Shown here piece by piece: positions 15,436-25,100 of a DNA stretch of 64,000 nucleotides; the first letter of the stretch is position 1, and each line of letters starts with the position of its first letter. The translations under genes were made by a program, and so were the position numbers. This DNA is from Butyrivibrio sp. X503 (GTDB lineage Bacteria > Bacillota > Clostridia > Lachnospirales > Lachnospiraceae). The notes under the pieces are model-generated. The model was not told the origin of the DNA. It worked only from the letters and a program-made list of their open reading frames with translations, and did not search any database. The stretch covers positions 1 to 64,000 of the forward strand of contig NZ_RAIQ01000002.1 of NCBI RefSeq assembly GCF_003625475.1. The letters run 5' to 3'.

Positions 15436-17260
15436 GAATAAAGAAGAAGTAAGGGTCAGATACGACGAATCCGGCCTTGATGAAAGAATTATCCGCGCTG
15501 TCAGTGAGATGGGATTTGAATATATGTCTCCCATCCAGAATGCGGCGATTCCCGTAATGATGGAGGGCAAGGACATTATCGGTCAGGCTCAGACGGGAAC
15601 CGGAAAGACAGCAGCTTTCGGTATACCTCTTTTGGAGAAGGTAGACCCTGAGAATAAGCATTTACAGGCAGTTGTTCTGTGTCCTACGAGAGAACTTGCG
15701 ATGCAGGCTGCCGACGATATCAGAGATTTTGCGAAATATATGCACGGTATCAAAGTTCTCGCCGTATACGGAGGACAGGATATCTCAAGACAGATAAGAG
15801 CTCTTTCGGCAGGTGTTCAGATTGTTGTGGGAACTCCGGGAAGAGTTATGGATCACATGCGCAGACATACCATGAAGATGAAGAGCGTAAGAGTTCTTGT
15901 ACTTGATGAGGCGGATGAGATGCTTGATATGGGCTTTAGAGAGGATATTGAGACTATCCTTGATGGAATGCCGGAAGAGAGACAGACTGCTCTTTTCTCA
16001 GCTACCATGCCCGAACCCATTCTTCAGATAACAAGAAAGTATCAGAAGGATGCAGAGTACATTAAGATGACACCCAAGGAGATCACTGTTGCTGCCATTG
16101 AGCAGGCATATTACAGAGTTCCTCAGAAGATGAAAGAGGAAGTTCTTGTAAGACTCCTTGACTATTATAATCCGGGAAGAACGCTTATTTTCTGTAACAC
16201 CAAGAAAATGGTTGATCAGCTTGCAGAGAGTCTTAAAGGAAAAGGCTATCTCGCAGACGGACTTCACGGAGATCTTTCTCAGAATCAGAGAGACACCGTT
16301 ATGAATCTTTTCAGAAAAGGAAAGATCAATATTCTTATCGCCACTGATGTTGCGGCAAGAGGAATTGATGTAAGCGGTGTTGAGGCTGTATTTAATTTCG
16401 ATATTCCCGAGGATATTGAATATTACGTTCACAGGATCGGAAGAACGGGACGTGCCGGAAAGAGCGGAAGATCGTTCACTCTTGTCGGCGGACGCGAGAT
16501 GTACAAGCTTCGTGAGATTGAGAAGGTATGCCATACTCGTATCGAAGAAAGACGCGTTCCTTCGGCAAAAGAGATCACAAGGGCGAAATCTCAGAAGGTT
16601 TTTGCCGAGGTTATCGATATTATTGAATCTACGGATATTTCTTCTGTACTTGAGTTTGTAAACCAGAAGATTGAAGAGGGCGAATACACTGCAGAGCAGC
16701 TTGCTGCAGGCTTTATGAAGCTTAAGATGGGAGCAGATCTTGAAGATCTTGTTCTTTTTGAAAAGAGAAGTGACAGAAGAGACGGATACGGAAGAAGAGG
16801 CAGAGGCGATTCACGCGGCTCGTATTCAAGATCCCGTGACGGTAAGTCTTCTGACAGAAGGCGTAGCTACAAGGGCGAGCGTAAGTTTGACGACAGAAAG
16901 CCCGGAGACAGAAGATCAGGCGGTAAGAGAAACGATGAGAGATCACGTGACGGAAGAAAGTCTGATGACAGAAGAAAAGCTGAGGATAGAAAGCGTAAAC
17001 TCAGGAAACAGGCTTCCGAAGGTTTTGAAAATGTCGGAAGGATAAACATAAAGGGCGAAGGTTCTACCAAGGCGTGGTATCTTGATTCAAACGACAACAA
17101 GCGCTCCAACAAGAAGAGCGAAGATACCAATACAATGAACGTATCCAAATCAGACAAGAAGAAAATAAAGTCTGAAAACAAGAAGAGAAGCATCGACTAT
17201 CTTCAGGATGTAAACGATCTTGTAATGGAGAGCTTCGGTAAACGCAAGAAAGATAAATAA
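15422..17260 (+). CDS. DEAD-box RNA helicase with long basic tail
   Basis: This 612-residue ATP-dependent RNA helicase is of the CshA/DeaD type. Q motif: GFEYMSPIQNAAIP; motif I: AQTGTGKT; motif II: DEAD (VLDEADEM); motif III: SAT; motif VI: HRIGRTGRAG. After the core (to about residue 375) comes a dimerisation-like segment. From about residue 440 there is a long tail rich in Arg, Asp, Ser and Gly (many DRR, RDG and DDRK repeats) for non-specific RNA binding. It is about 100 residues longer than CshA of bacilli. It overlaps pgsA by 14 bases, so translation is likely coupled. Confidence 0.93.
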   Translation: MEVSKNKEEVRVRYDESGLDERIIRAVSEMGFEYMSPIQNAAIPVMMEGKDIIGQAQTGTGKTAAFGIPLLEKVDPENKHLQAVVLCPTRELAMQAADDIRDFAKYMHGIKVLAVYGGQDISRQIRALSAGVQIVVGTPGRVMDHMRRHTMKMKSVRVLVLDEADEMLDMGFREDIETILDGMPEERQTALFSATMPEPILQITRKYQKDAEYIKMTPKEITVAAIEQAYYRVPQKMKEEVLVRLLDYYNPGRTLIFCNTKKMVDQLAESLKGKGYLADGLHGDLSQNQRDTVMNLFRKGKINILIATDVAARGIDVSGVEAVFNFDIPEDIEYYVHRIGRTGRAGKSGRSFTLVGGREMYKLREIEKVCHTRIEERRVPSAKEITRAKSQKVFAEVIDIIESTDISSVLEFVNQKIEEGEYTAEQLAAGFMKLKMGADLEDLVLFEKRSDRRDGYGRRGRGDSRGSYSRSRDGKSSDRRRSYKGERKFDDRKPGDRRSGGKRNDERSRDGRKSDDRRKAEDRKRKLRKQASEGFENVGRINIKGEGSTKAWYLDSNDNKRSNKKSEDTNTMNVSKSDKKKIKSENKKRSIDYLQDVNDLVMESFGKRKKDK

Positions 17261-17286
17261 TCAAACAATTGAATACAGGAGGGGTA

Positions 17287-18492
17287 ATGAGTAAAAGCGA
17301 GAACATTAAGAGCAGAAGAATAAGAGCTAAGCTTTTTAATATGGTCAGCGTGGGCGTTGTTGATGAGCCCATAAACAGACTGTATGATGTGATCAGCATT
17401 ATTGCGCTGTTTTTGAATCTTTTCTCGGCGTTTGCCATTACTTTTAATTATATGGAGCGGAACTATGGGTCGCTCCTTCTTGCTATAGAGGCAGTCACAA
17501 CGTTTTTCTTTGCTATAGACTATGTGCTTAGATTATTTACGGCGCCGGAGCTTTATCCCAAGGAATCCGAGAGATATGCCCCTGTTAAATACGCGGCATC
17601 GTTTACCGGGGTTATCGATCTGATATCATTCCTGCCGTATTACATGCCGTTTTTCTTCCCAAGAGGAACTGCGGTGTTTAAGCTCTTTAGAGTGGCAAGG
17701 ATACTAAGACTTTTTAGGATCAATTCCTATTACGATCAGCTCAATGTTATCACTGAAGTTATCAGCCGCAAAAAGCAACAGCTCATGGCATCGGTATTTA
17801 TAATACTGATACTTATGATGTCAGCGAGTCTTTGTATGTACAGTGTGGAACATGAGACGCAGCCCGAAGTATTTCAAAATGCTTTTTCGGGAATCTGGTG
17901 GTCCGCGTCGACTCTTTTGACTATAGGCTACGGTGACATTTATCCAAGGACCGTTGCCGGTAAGATACTTGGAATAGTTATAGCTTTCCTAGGCGTCGGA
18001 ATGGTCGCTATCCCAACGGGTATCATTTCCGCAGGCTTCGTCGAGCAGTATCAGAGACTTAAGGCGATCGGTGAATATACTGAAGAAGAGAATATTCACT
18101 TTATCAGAGTAAGACTCGGCGCCGCTGATAAATGGTGCGATAAGAAGATAAATGAGATCGGGCTTCCGAAAGATATGATGGTAGTTGCGCTCCAAAGAGG
18201 TAATGACACCATAATACCAAGGGGCGAGACGGTCGTTAAGAAGAACGATCTGGTTGTAATGTGTGCTGAGAAGACCAAGGATCTTCAGCCTATCGATCTT
18301 AAAGAAATCGTTATAAATGAAGGCCATTCCTGGAACGGAACGGCGATAAGAGATATAGATATTTCAAGACAGAGCTTTATCTTCATGATAAGAAGAAATG
18401 GAAAAGCACTTATTCCCAAGGGAAGTCTGTCTCTTAAGGCGGGCGATACCGTGCTGATCTACGGTAAGCATGTCCAAAATGAAAATGTTTAG
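17287..18492 (+). CDS. Voltage-gated potassium channel with TrkA-C domains
   Basis: This 401-residue six-transmembrane channel has an S4-like segment LFRVARILRLFRI (about residues 135-147), a pore helix WWSASTLLTIGYGD with the K+ selectivity filter TIGYGD near residue 211, and an S6 helix. Two TrkA-C (RCK-C) type domains occupy about 265-400 (VVALQRGNDTIIPRG and FIFMIRRNGKALIPKG), which bind regulatory ligands in related channels. ATG 17287 behind AGGAGG is preferred to TTG 17269. It probably handles K+ flux in response to potential or a bound ligand; direction and gating are inferred. Confidence 0.9.
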   Translation: MSKSENIKSRRIRAKLFNMVSVGVVDEPINRLYDVISIIALFLNLFSAFAITFNYMERNYGSLLLAIEAVTTFFFAIDYVLRLFTAPELYPKESERYAPVKYAASFTGVIDLISFLPYYMPFFFPRGTAVFKLFRVARILRLFRINSYYDQLNVITEVISRKKQQLMASVFIILILMMSASLCMYSVEHETQPEVFQNAFSGIWWSASTLLTIGYGDIYPRTVAGKILGIVIAFLGVGMVAIPTGIISAGFVEQYQRLKAIGEYTEEENIHFIRVRLGAADKWCDKKINEIGLPKDMMVVALQRGNDTIIPRGETVVKKNDLVVMCAEKTKDLQPIDLKEIVINEGHSWNGTAIRDIDISRQSFIFMIRRNGKALIPKGSLSLKAGDTVLIYGKHVQNENV

Positions 18493-18505
18493 GCGGTAGT
18501 TTTTT

Positions 18506-19345
18506 ATGATGTTTGATATTGATACGAAGAAAGAAATCCTTGATAAAACGGAGCTTTTCGTCCTTGATATGGACGGCACGTTTTATCTTGAAAATGATAT
18601 TTTGGACGGCGCTTTGGACTTTTTGGAAGCGGTCAAAAGAGCCGGTAAAAGATATATCTTTTTTACCAATAATTCATCGACATCGGCTGAGCTCTATATA
18701 GAAAAGCTCGCAAAGATGAATTGCCATATAACAAGAGATATGATCATGACTTCGGGTGATGTTATGACGGCATATCTTAATACCAATCATAAAGGTAAAT
18801 CCGTATATCTTCTTGGCACAAAGCCTTTGGAAGACAGCTTTAAAGCTGCGGGTATCAATCTTTTTAATCTTGAAAATGAAGATGCTCTCGCAAATATGGA
18901 CAAAAGACCTGACATTGTAGTTGTGGGCTTTGACAAGACACTTACATTTGAAAAGCTCTCCAATGCCTGCACATATATAAGGGAAGGCGCGCTGTTTCTG
19001 GCAACTCACCTTGATATCAATTGTCCGATGAAGGGTGGATTTATCCCGGATTGCGGAGCTATCTGTAAGGCAATTGAGCTTTCAACAAACAAGACACCGA
19101 GATTTGTAGGTAAGCCTTTTCAAGAAACCGTAGATATGGTTGTCGGTGCGACAGGTGTTTCCAAAGAGAAGATCGCGTTTGTCGGAGACAGGATATACAC
19201 TGACGTTGCGACGGGCGTTAATAACGGCGCTATCGGAGTTTTGGTGCTTACAGGTGAAACAAAACTTGAAGATATAGAAGGCTCTGTTTGCAAGCCTGAT
19301 GTTGTTTTTGAATCAATAAAAGAGATGGGACAGCTTTTGGGATGA
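18506..19345 (+). CDS. HAD-IIA phosphatase (NagD-like)
   Basis: This 279-residue HAD hydrolase has motif I FVLDMDGTFYL, motif II FFTNNSST, and motifs III/IV VGKPFQETVD and AFVGDRIYTDVATG. The C2 cap domain inserted after motif II and the DMDGT start place it in subfamily IIA, with NagD and p-nitrophenyl phosphatases. It would remove phosphate from a sugar or nucleotide phosphate; the substrate is unknown. Two adjacent ATG codons (18506 and 18509) are possible starts. Confidence 0.88.
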   Translation: MMFDIDTKKEILDKTELFVLDMDGTFYLENDILDGALDFLEAVKRAGKRYIFFTNNSSTSAELYIEKLAKMNCHITRDMIMTSGDVMTAYLNTNHKGKSVYLLGTKPLEDSFKAAGINLFNLENEDALANMDKRPDIVVVGFDKTLTFEKLSNACTYIREGALFLATHLDINCPMKGGFIPDCGAICKAIELSTNKTPRFVGKPFQETVDMVVGATGVSKEKIAFVGDRIYTDVATGVNNGAIGVLVLTGETKLEDIEGSVCKPDVVFESIKEMGQLLG

Positions 19346-19366
19346 TCGGTCCTGTCGGGAGATGTT

Positions 19367-20035
19367 ATGAGAGAACCTAGATGCGTGATTATTTCAGCGG
19401 GGAGCTTTACGCCTATAGAAATTCCAATAGAAGAGGGAGATTATTGTATAGCCTGTGACGCGGGATTTATGTATGCAAGAGACCTTGGTATTCTTCCGGA
19501 TCTGATCGTGGGAGACTTTGATTCTTTGGAAGAGCTTGGACCCGACGCCGTAAGAACGCTTGATGAGATCAAAAGCAGTGACCCGAACAGAATAATGCAG
19601 CTTGAGGTTCGTAAAGATGATACCGATACGATGAAGGCTGTTAAGATAGCTCTTTTAAAGGGCTATAAAAAGATCTTTTTGTACGGCGCACTGGGCGGAC
19701 ACAGGTTCGACCACAGCTTTGCCAATGTACAGACTTTATTGTATATTAAACATAACGGCGCGGACGGATATATCATGGATCATGACAAAATGCTCATGAT
19801 AGCCGAGAATGAGACCGTTAAATTCAATAAAGGGAATACAGGTTATATTTCTGTCTTTTCTTTATCCGAAAAATCGGAAGGCGTTACGATCAAGGGACTT
19901 AGTTATACGCTTGATCACGGTGAGCTGTCATCTGATTTTCCGCTTGGCGTAAGTAATGAATTTATCCTTGATGAGGAGGCTGAGCTGACGGTAGAAAACG
20001 GAACGCTTTTAATTTGTCTGGAATTTGAGAAATAG
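19367..20035 (+). CDS. thiN: Thiamine diphosphokinase
   Basis: This 222-residue enzyme transfers diphosphate from ATP to thiamine. Conserved blocks are CDAGFMYARDLGI, IVGDFDSLE (near residue 46), RKDDTDTMKA (near 85), GALGGHRFDHSFAN and GVSNEF near the C-terminus. Length and motif order fit the bacterial TPK family. It follows the NagD-like gene by 21 bases; no thiamine riboswitch is seen in front of it. Confidence 0.93.
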   Translation: MREPRCVIISAGSFTPIEIPIEEGDYCIACDAGFMYARDLGILPDLIVGDFDSLEELGPDAVRTLDEIKSSDPNRIMQLEVRKDDTDTMKAVKIALLKGYKKIFLYGALGGHRFDHSFANVQTLLYIKHNGADGYIMDHDKMLMIAENETVKFNKGNTGYISVFSLSEKSEGVTIKGLSYTLDHGELSSDFPLGVSNEFILDEEAELTVENGTLLICLEFEK

Positions 20036-20063
20036 AGTGTTTTGACCTCAGCTTGTAGAACTT

Positions 20064-21266
20064 ATGATATCTTTCCTTGCAGCTTTTTTTATAAAGGATC
20101 ATAACAATACGGATGATCTTGAAGTAAGAAATAAGTACGGGATACTTAGCGGAATTGTGGGCATTTGCCTTAATATTATTTTGTTTTCTTCTAAGCTTTT
20201 TGCCGGTATTGTGAGCAGTTCCATTTCTATAATGGGTGATGCGTTCAATAACTTATCGGATGCGGCTTCCTGCATTGTTACGCTCGTTGGTTTTAAGCTT
20301 TCGGGACAGGAAGCGGATGAAGAGCATCCGTTCGGACACGGCAGACTTGAGTACGTTGCGGGCCTTATTGTGGCTCTTTTCATTGTGATCATGGGCGTTG
20401 AGCTCATGCAGTCTTCTGTAGAAAAGATCATTCATCCGAAAGAAACTTTGTTTAACGGCGTTATCGCCGGAATTCTTATTTTTTCCATAATCATTAAATT
20501 AATAATGTTTCACGGTAATCTCGAGGCGTCAAAGAAGATAGGAAGCGCCGCGTTAAAGAACACTGCCATGGACAGTATATCGGATGTCATTACGACAGGG
20601 ATCGTTCTTGTTTCTGCTTTCATTTCACATAAGACCGGAATTATTCTTGACGGATATATCGGTGTCATTGCCTGTATCTTTATCATTAAGACGGGATATG
20701 AGGCAGCCAAAGATACGATAAGTCCGCTTCTTGGGGAGCCGCCCAGCAAGGAACTTGTAAAAGAGATCGAGGATTTTGTTCTTGATTTTGACGGCATTCT
20801 CGGCGTTCACGATCTTGTGATACATAACTACGGACCGGGAAGGAACTTTGTTTCTCTCCATGTTGAGGTGCCGGGAGATAAGGATATTGTAACGGTTCAC
20901 GATCTTGTCGATGATATCGAAAATGAGATAAGAACAAAGTACGGGTGCATGGTAGTTATACATATGGATCCCGTTGTTACAGGTGATGAATATTCCGAAG
21001 AGCTTAAGAGGAAGGTGACACACATCGTGGCGGAGCTTGATCCCAAGCTTAGCTTTCACGATTTCAGAGTGATCCATGCAAAGGGCGATTGCAGGCGAGT
21101 TGCCTTCGATATTCTCGTGCCGTACAAATACGACCTTAAGGATGCGGAGATCATCAAATATCTTGATGATCATATAAAGGGCGCGGAACCGGGAATAGAA
21201 TGTGATATCACAATTGATAAAGTTAATGATAAAATAGATGACAGATCAGGTTTAGTAACTAAATAA
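20064..21266 (+). CDS. Cation diffusion facilitator (Zn/Fe/Mn efflux)
   Basis: This 400-residue membrane transporter of the CDF family uses the proton gradient to export divalent metals. The helix II metal site GDAFNNLSDA and HPFGHGRLEY (near residue 88) are seen, followed by the helix V site TAMDSISD. The cytoplasmic domain has HDLVIHNYGPGRNFVSLHVEV. The protein is about 100 residues longer than the 300-residue core, with a second domain related to ferredoxin-like cytoplasmic CDF domains (LDPKLSFHDFRVIHAKGD). The metal cannot be assigned from the sequence. Confidence 0.9.
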   Translation: MISFLAAFFIKDHNNTDDLEVRNKYGILSGIVGICLNIILFSSKLFAGIVSSSISIMGDAFNNLSDAASCIVTLVGFKLSGQEADEEHPFGHGRLEYVAGLIVALFIVIMGVELMQSSVEKIIHPKETLFNGVIAGILIFSIIIKLIMFHGNLEASKKIGSAALKNTAMDSISDVITTGIVLVSAFISHKTGIILDGYIGVIACIFIIKTGYEAAKDTISPLLGEPPSKELVKEIEDFVLDFDGILGVHDLVIHNYGPGRNFVSLHVEVPGDKDIVTVHDLVDDIENEIRTKYGCMVVIHMDPVVTGDEYSEELKRKVTHIVAELDPKLSFHDFRVIHAKGDCRRVAFDILVPYKYDLKDAEIIKYLDDHIKGAEPGIECDITIDKVNDKIDDRSGLVTK

Positions 21267-21284
21267 ACGCTTAGGAGGAAAGTG

Positions 21285-23009
21285 ATGTTAGGTTTTAAAA
21301 AGCTTAAAAATGTATTTAAACAGATTTTGAAAAGGCATCCGGTATCTTTTTTCAGTGTGCTTATCTCGATGATTCTTTTCTGTATTACTTATGATGGGTT
21401 TGATCGTTATGAAGCCGCAAAAGATGTGATGGATGTTATTGCTATCGCATTCTTCGTTTTTGCATTCGGTGCACTTGTATGTGAGGTATATCGTGAATGC
21501 AAAAGAAAGAGTGAGCCGACTTATTCTTTTGATAATAAAAAGTATATTATCACCAATGTGGCGGTATTGGCTTTTAGTGCACTGCTTGGAGCGTTTTCCG
21601 CTTTGTTTAATGTATACAACAGTGTTGAAATTTCCGGGATGTGCGGAGTGAATGAGCTGTTGGTCAGACAGATATCTGATTATGTGATAAGGTTCACGGT
21701 AGTTTTGGTTGTAGCGGCAGTCTGCGTTTCTCTTTTCTTTTTTTATAAAAAGAGTATGTGTTCGTTTGAAACATATACAGCAAAGGCTTTTTGCGGAGTG
21801 ATGAAGGCAGAGCTTGTTTTCTTTGTTATCGCTATTGGCCTGACTCTTATTATTACAGCATTCAATGCGCTTTTGTTTGAGCTTGATTCTTCGGTATATA
21901 TACGTTTGTGGATTGTTCTTTTGGGACTTGTGCAATACCCTTGTCTTTTGAGCGGATTGTCGAATACAGATGAAGAGATATCCAAATTTGGCAAAGTTAT
22001 GCTGACTTATGTACTTCCGGGGCTTTTGGCAATTTCTTTTTTGATCGTATATGCTTACATAATTAAGATTCTGGTGACTTTTAGTTTTCCGTCAAATCAG
22101 GTATTTCCTATCCTGACATCGCTGTTTTTTATCGGGGCACTTATTTGGACTATGGCGCAAGGCATACGTGATAAGTCTTTGAGAAAAGTTTTCAGGATAA
22201 TGCCGCTTTTGTTTATTCCGTTTATTGTTTTGCAGATTATTTCTCTTTCGATTCGTATTTCGGGATACGGGCTTACTGTAAACAGATACGTCGGAATAGC
22301 GGTTGTTGTATTTGAACTTATATATTGTATTTTGTACGTTATAAACATGATCAGAAAGAAAGAGGCAATGCAGGCTATACTTGCTGTTGTTGCCGTAATC
22401 TTCTTTGCTGCTTTGTTGGTTCCGGGAATCAATGTATATTCAGCTGTTATCGCATCTCAGAAGGGCAGGATAATCAAATATATTTCAAATCCTGATAAAG
22501 CCGGAAGCAGAACCATAAGAGAAGCACATGAAGCATACATAACCCTTAATATGGATTGCGGAGTACCGGGGCAGGTTTATATAGAAAAAAATTACAGCGA
22601 AGATCAGATGGCTGAATTGGAAGAGCTTGTCGAGAATATTAATTATGTGAATGGAATATACGTGTTCAGGAGTAACGATAGTCACTTTAAGATTAAAGGA
22701 TCTTATACCGATCTTTATACTGTAAAGATTTTTTATGATAAAACTGACGGAATAGATCCGATGAAGGATGAGCTTGAAATTTACAGTGGTGACAAGGTTA
22801 TTGATAAGGTTAGGCTTGGCAACGTGATAAGCGAGCTGCTAAGGCTAAGTGCTACCGGTGCTGAGGAGCAAAAGCTTGAGAATGTAATAAATAAAAATAT
22901 TCAGCTTAAGAACGGCGGAGAGTTCATAATAGTTGATATAGATATTTGTACAAATTACAATACCGAGATAATAGACAGCATTGATGTAAACGGATATGTT
23001 GTGAAATAA
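21285..23009 (+). CDS. DUF4153-type polytopic membrane protein
   Basis: This 574-residue protein has about ten hydrophobic segments up to residue 395, then an extracytoplasmic soluble domain of about 180 residues. The membrane segment RISGYGLTVNRYVGI carries the YGLT-xx-RY stretch typical of DUF4153 proteins, whose role is unknown. ATG 21285 is preferred to the overlapping GTG 21282 because AGGAGG (21273-21278) is six bases upstream. It is separated from gpmI by its own promoter. Confidence 0.7.
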   Translation: MLGFKKLKNVFKQILKRHPVSFFSVLISMILFCITYDGFDRYEAAKDVMDVIAIAFFVFAFGALVCEVYRECKRKSEPTYSFDNKKYIITNVAVLAFSALLGAFSALFNVYNSVEISGMCGVNELLVRQISDYVIRFTVVLVVAAVCVSLFFFYKKSMCSFETYTAKAFCGVMKAELVFFVIAIGLTLIITAFNALLFELDSSVYIRLWIVLLGLVQYPCLLSGLSNTDEEISKFGKVMLTYVLPGLLAISFLIVYAYIIKILVTFSFPSNQVFPILTSLFFIGALIWTMAQGIRDKSLRKVFRIMPLLFIPFIVLQIISLSIRISGYGLTVNRYVGIAVVVFELIYCILYVINMIRKKEAMQAILAVVAVIFFAALLVPGINVYSAVIASQKGRIIKYISNPDKAGSRTIREAHEAYITLNMDCGVPGQVYIEKNYSEDQMAELEELVENINYVNGIYVFRSNDSHFKIKGSYTDLYTVKIFYDKTDGIDPMKDELEIYSGDKVIDKVRLGNVISELLRLSATGAEEQKLENVINKNIQLKNGGEFIIVDIDICTNYNTEIIDSIDVNGYVVK

Positions 23010-23053
23010 ATCCCGTTAATCATCTTATGCTGTCCAAAACCGATAAACCTATC

Positions 23054-23083
23054 TTGTCATAAAGCGGTTATATGAGATATACT
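23054..23083 (+). promoter_or_regulatory. Promoter of gpmI
   Basis: TTGTCA (23054-23059), an 18-base spacer and TATACT (23078-23083), 69 bases before the start codon. Confidence 0.5.
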
Positions 23084-23152
23084 ATGCAGTGGTAAAAATT
23101 TATTTTATTAGTTTTTTAATCGCTATATGCGTAGAAGATGGAGGATATATAA

Positions 23153-24700
23153 ATGAGAGGTTCAAAGCCAACAGTTCTTTTGATCCTTGACGGATACGGA
23201 ATCAATCCCAATCCCGAGGGTAATGCCATTGCTATGGCGAACACACCCGTGATGGATTCACTTATGAAGGAATATCCCTTTGTGCAGGGACTTGCCAGCG
23301 GACTTGCTGTAGGTCTTCCTGACGGACAGATGGGTAACTCAGAGGTTGGTCACATGAACATGGGTGCCGGCAGAATCGTATATCAGGAACTCACTAGAAT
23401 CACCAAGTCTATTGAAGACGGAGATTTCTTTACTAATGAGGGACTTATGGCAGCAATCAACAATTGCAAGGCCAACGATTCAGCACTTCATATGTACGGA
23501 CTTGTTTCAGACGGAGGCGTACATAGCCACATTACACATATTTACGGACTTCTTGAGCTTGCCAAGAAGAATGGACTCAGCAAAGTTTATGTTCACTGCT
23601 TCCTTGACGGAAGAGATACTCCTCCGGAGAGCGGAATTGACTTTGTACAGCAGCTTGAAGACAAGATGAAAGAGCTTGGCGTAGGCCAGATCGCTTCTAT
23701 CTCAGGTCGTTACTATGCTATGGACAGAGATAATAACTATGACCGTGTTGAGGTTGCTTACAATGCTCTTACAAAGGGCGAGGGCAACAAGGCTGACAGC
23801 GCTCACGAGTGCATGGTTCAGACATACAAGGACGGTAAGACAGACGAGTTCGTTATCCCTACAGTTATCATGAAGAACGGAGCACCCGTTGCTACAGTTA
23901 AGGATAAGGATTCAATCATCTTCTTTAACTTCCGTCCCGACAGAGCAAGAGAGATCACACATTGCTTCTGCGATGATGATTTTGATAAGTTTAACAGAGG
24001 AAAGAGACTTGACGTAACTTACGTTTGCTTCACAGACTACGATCCTCTTATTCCCAATAAAGAAGTTGCATTTAAGAAGGTTCTTCTTACCAACACATTT
24101 GGTGAGTGGCTTGCAGCCAAGGGACTTAAGCAGGCTCGTATCGCCGAGACAGAGAAGTATGCACACGTTACATTCTTCTTTAACGGTGGCGTTGAGAAGC
24201 CCAATGACGGAGAGGACAGAGTTCTTGTAAACTCTCCCAAGGACGTTCCCACATACGATCTTAAGCCTCAGATGAGCGCTCCCGAAGTATGCGAGAAGAT
24301 TCTTGATGCGATCAACTCTCAGAAGTACGATGTTGTGGTTGCAAACTTCGCCAACCCCGACATGGTAGGACATACAGGTGTTATCCCCGCTGCGGTTTCC
24401 GCTATCGAGACTGTAGATGAGTGCGTTGGCAAGATCGTTGATGCGATCAAGGCTGTTAACGGAACAATGTTCATCTGCGCAGACCACGGTAATGCGGATA
24501 TGATGATCGATTACGAGACAGGTGAGCCTTGGACAGCTCATACAACAAACCCTGTTCCTTTCATCCTGGTTAACTATGATCCTGCATACACTCTTAAAGA
24601 GGGCGGATGCCTTGCTGATATCATTCCCACACTTATCGAGTGCATGGGTGAAGAGCAGCCTGCAGAGATGACAGGAAAGTCTTTGTTGATTAAAAAGTGA
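23153..24700 (+). CDS. gpmI: 2,3-bisphosphoglycerate-independent phosphoglycerate mutase
   Basis: This 515-residue glycolytic enzyme interconverts 3- and 2-phosphoglycerate using two Mn ions. Metal and phosphoserine motifs: LLILDGYG near residue 10; GNSEVGHMNMGAGR with the catalytic Ser near 63-75; DGRDTPP; RPDRAREI; and the C-terminal ADHGNADMM and TAHTTNPVPF. Length is standard. GGAGG precedes ATG 23153. Codons are strongly biased to C- and G-ending optimal types compared with neighbours, as expected for a highly expressed gene. Confidence 0.97.
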   Translation: MRGSKPTVLLILDGYGINPNPEGNAIAMANTPVMDSLMKEYPFVQGLASGLAVGLPDGQMGNSEVGHMNMGAGRIVYQELTRITKSIEDGDFFTNEGLMAAINNCKANDSALHMYGLVSDGGVHSHITHIYGLLELAKKNGLSKVYVHCFLDGRDTPPESGIDFVQQLEDKMKELGVGQIASISGRYYAMDRDNNYDRVEVAYNALTKGEGNKADSAHECMVQTYKDGKTDEFVIPTVIMKNGAPVATVKDKDSIIFFNFRPDRAREITHCFCDDDFDKFNRGKRLDVTYVCFTDYDPLIPNKEVAFKKVLLTNTFGEWLAAKGLKQARIAETEKYAHVTFFFNGGVEKPNDGEDRVLVNSPKDVPTYDLKPQMSAPEVCEKILDAINSQKYDVVVANFANPDMVGHTGVIPAAVSAIETVDECVGKIVDAIKAVNGTMFICADHGNADMMIDYETGEPWTAHTTNPVPFILVNYDPAYTLKEGGCLADIIPTLIECMGEEQPAEMTGKSLLIKK

Positions 24701-24782
24701 TAATATGATAAAGTAATTTGTGCGCGACATTTAGCGCATGATTCTTTAATATGCAGAATATGTACCGGGAGGAATGTATTTC

Positions 24783-25025
24783 GTGAGTACTTTAAGTTAT
24801 TTAGTTGGAATTATTTTTATATTGATCTGCCTTGCACTTGTTGTGCTTGTTCTTGCTCAGGAAGGTAAGAATCAGGGACTTGGTGCTATTCAGGGAACAG
24901 TTGAGAATACATATTGGGGCAAGAACAGAGGCCGTTCTAAAGAAGGAGTTTTAAAGACTGTAACGGTTATTTTATCTGTTTTGTTTATCGTACTCAGTAT
25001 CATTCTTAACATGCACATGTTCTGA
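24783..25025 (+). CDS. secG: Preprotein translocase subunit SecG
   Basis: This 80-residue protein has two membrane segments (about residues 5-27 and 58-78) joined by a Gly-rich loop (AQEGKNQGLGAI, NTYWGKNRGRS), matching SecG. It supports the SecYEG channel. GTG 24783 is chosen because GGGAGGA (24767-24773) is nine bases upstream; ATG 24774 lies right against that site. Position before rnr and smpB is the common Firmicutes order. A strong terminator follows. Confidence 0.9.
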   Translation: MSTLSYLVGIIFILICLALVVLVLAQEGKNQGLGAIQGTVENTYWGKNRGRSKEGVLKTVTVILSVLFIVLSIILNMHMF

Positions 25026-25051
25026 TAGAACTGTTATTGTAAGAATATCGC

Positions 25052-25090
25052 AAGGCACTCTATAATAAAATAGAGTGCCTTAATTATTTT
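25052..25090 (+). terminator. Intrinsic terminator after secG
   Basis: Stem AAGGCACTCTA (25052-25062) with TAGAGTGCCTT (25071-25081), followed by a T-rich run. It ends 10 bases before the rnr start, so some read-through probably feeds rnr. Confidence 0.85.
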
Positions 25091-25100
25091 ATGAGGGAAT

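Noticed and set aside
23912-24730. Long open frame (272 codons) on the minus strand across gpmI
   Set aside because: It mirrors a gene with strong codon bias and clear motifs. It has no ribosome binding site or recognisable protein features, so it is a shadow frame.
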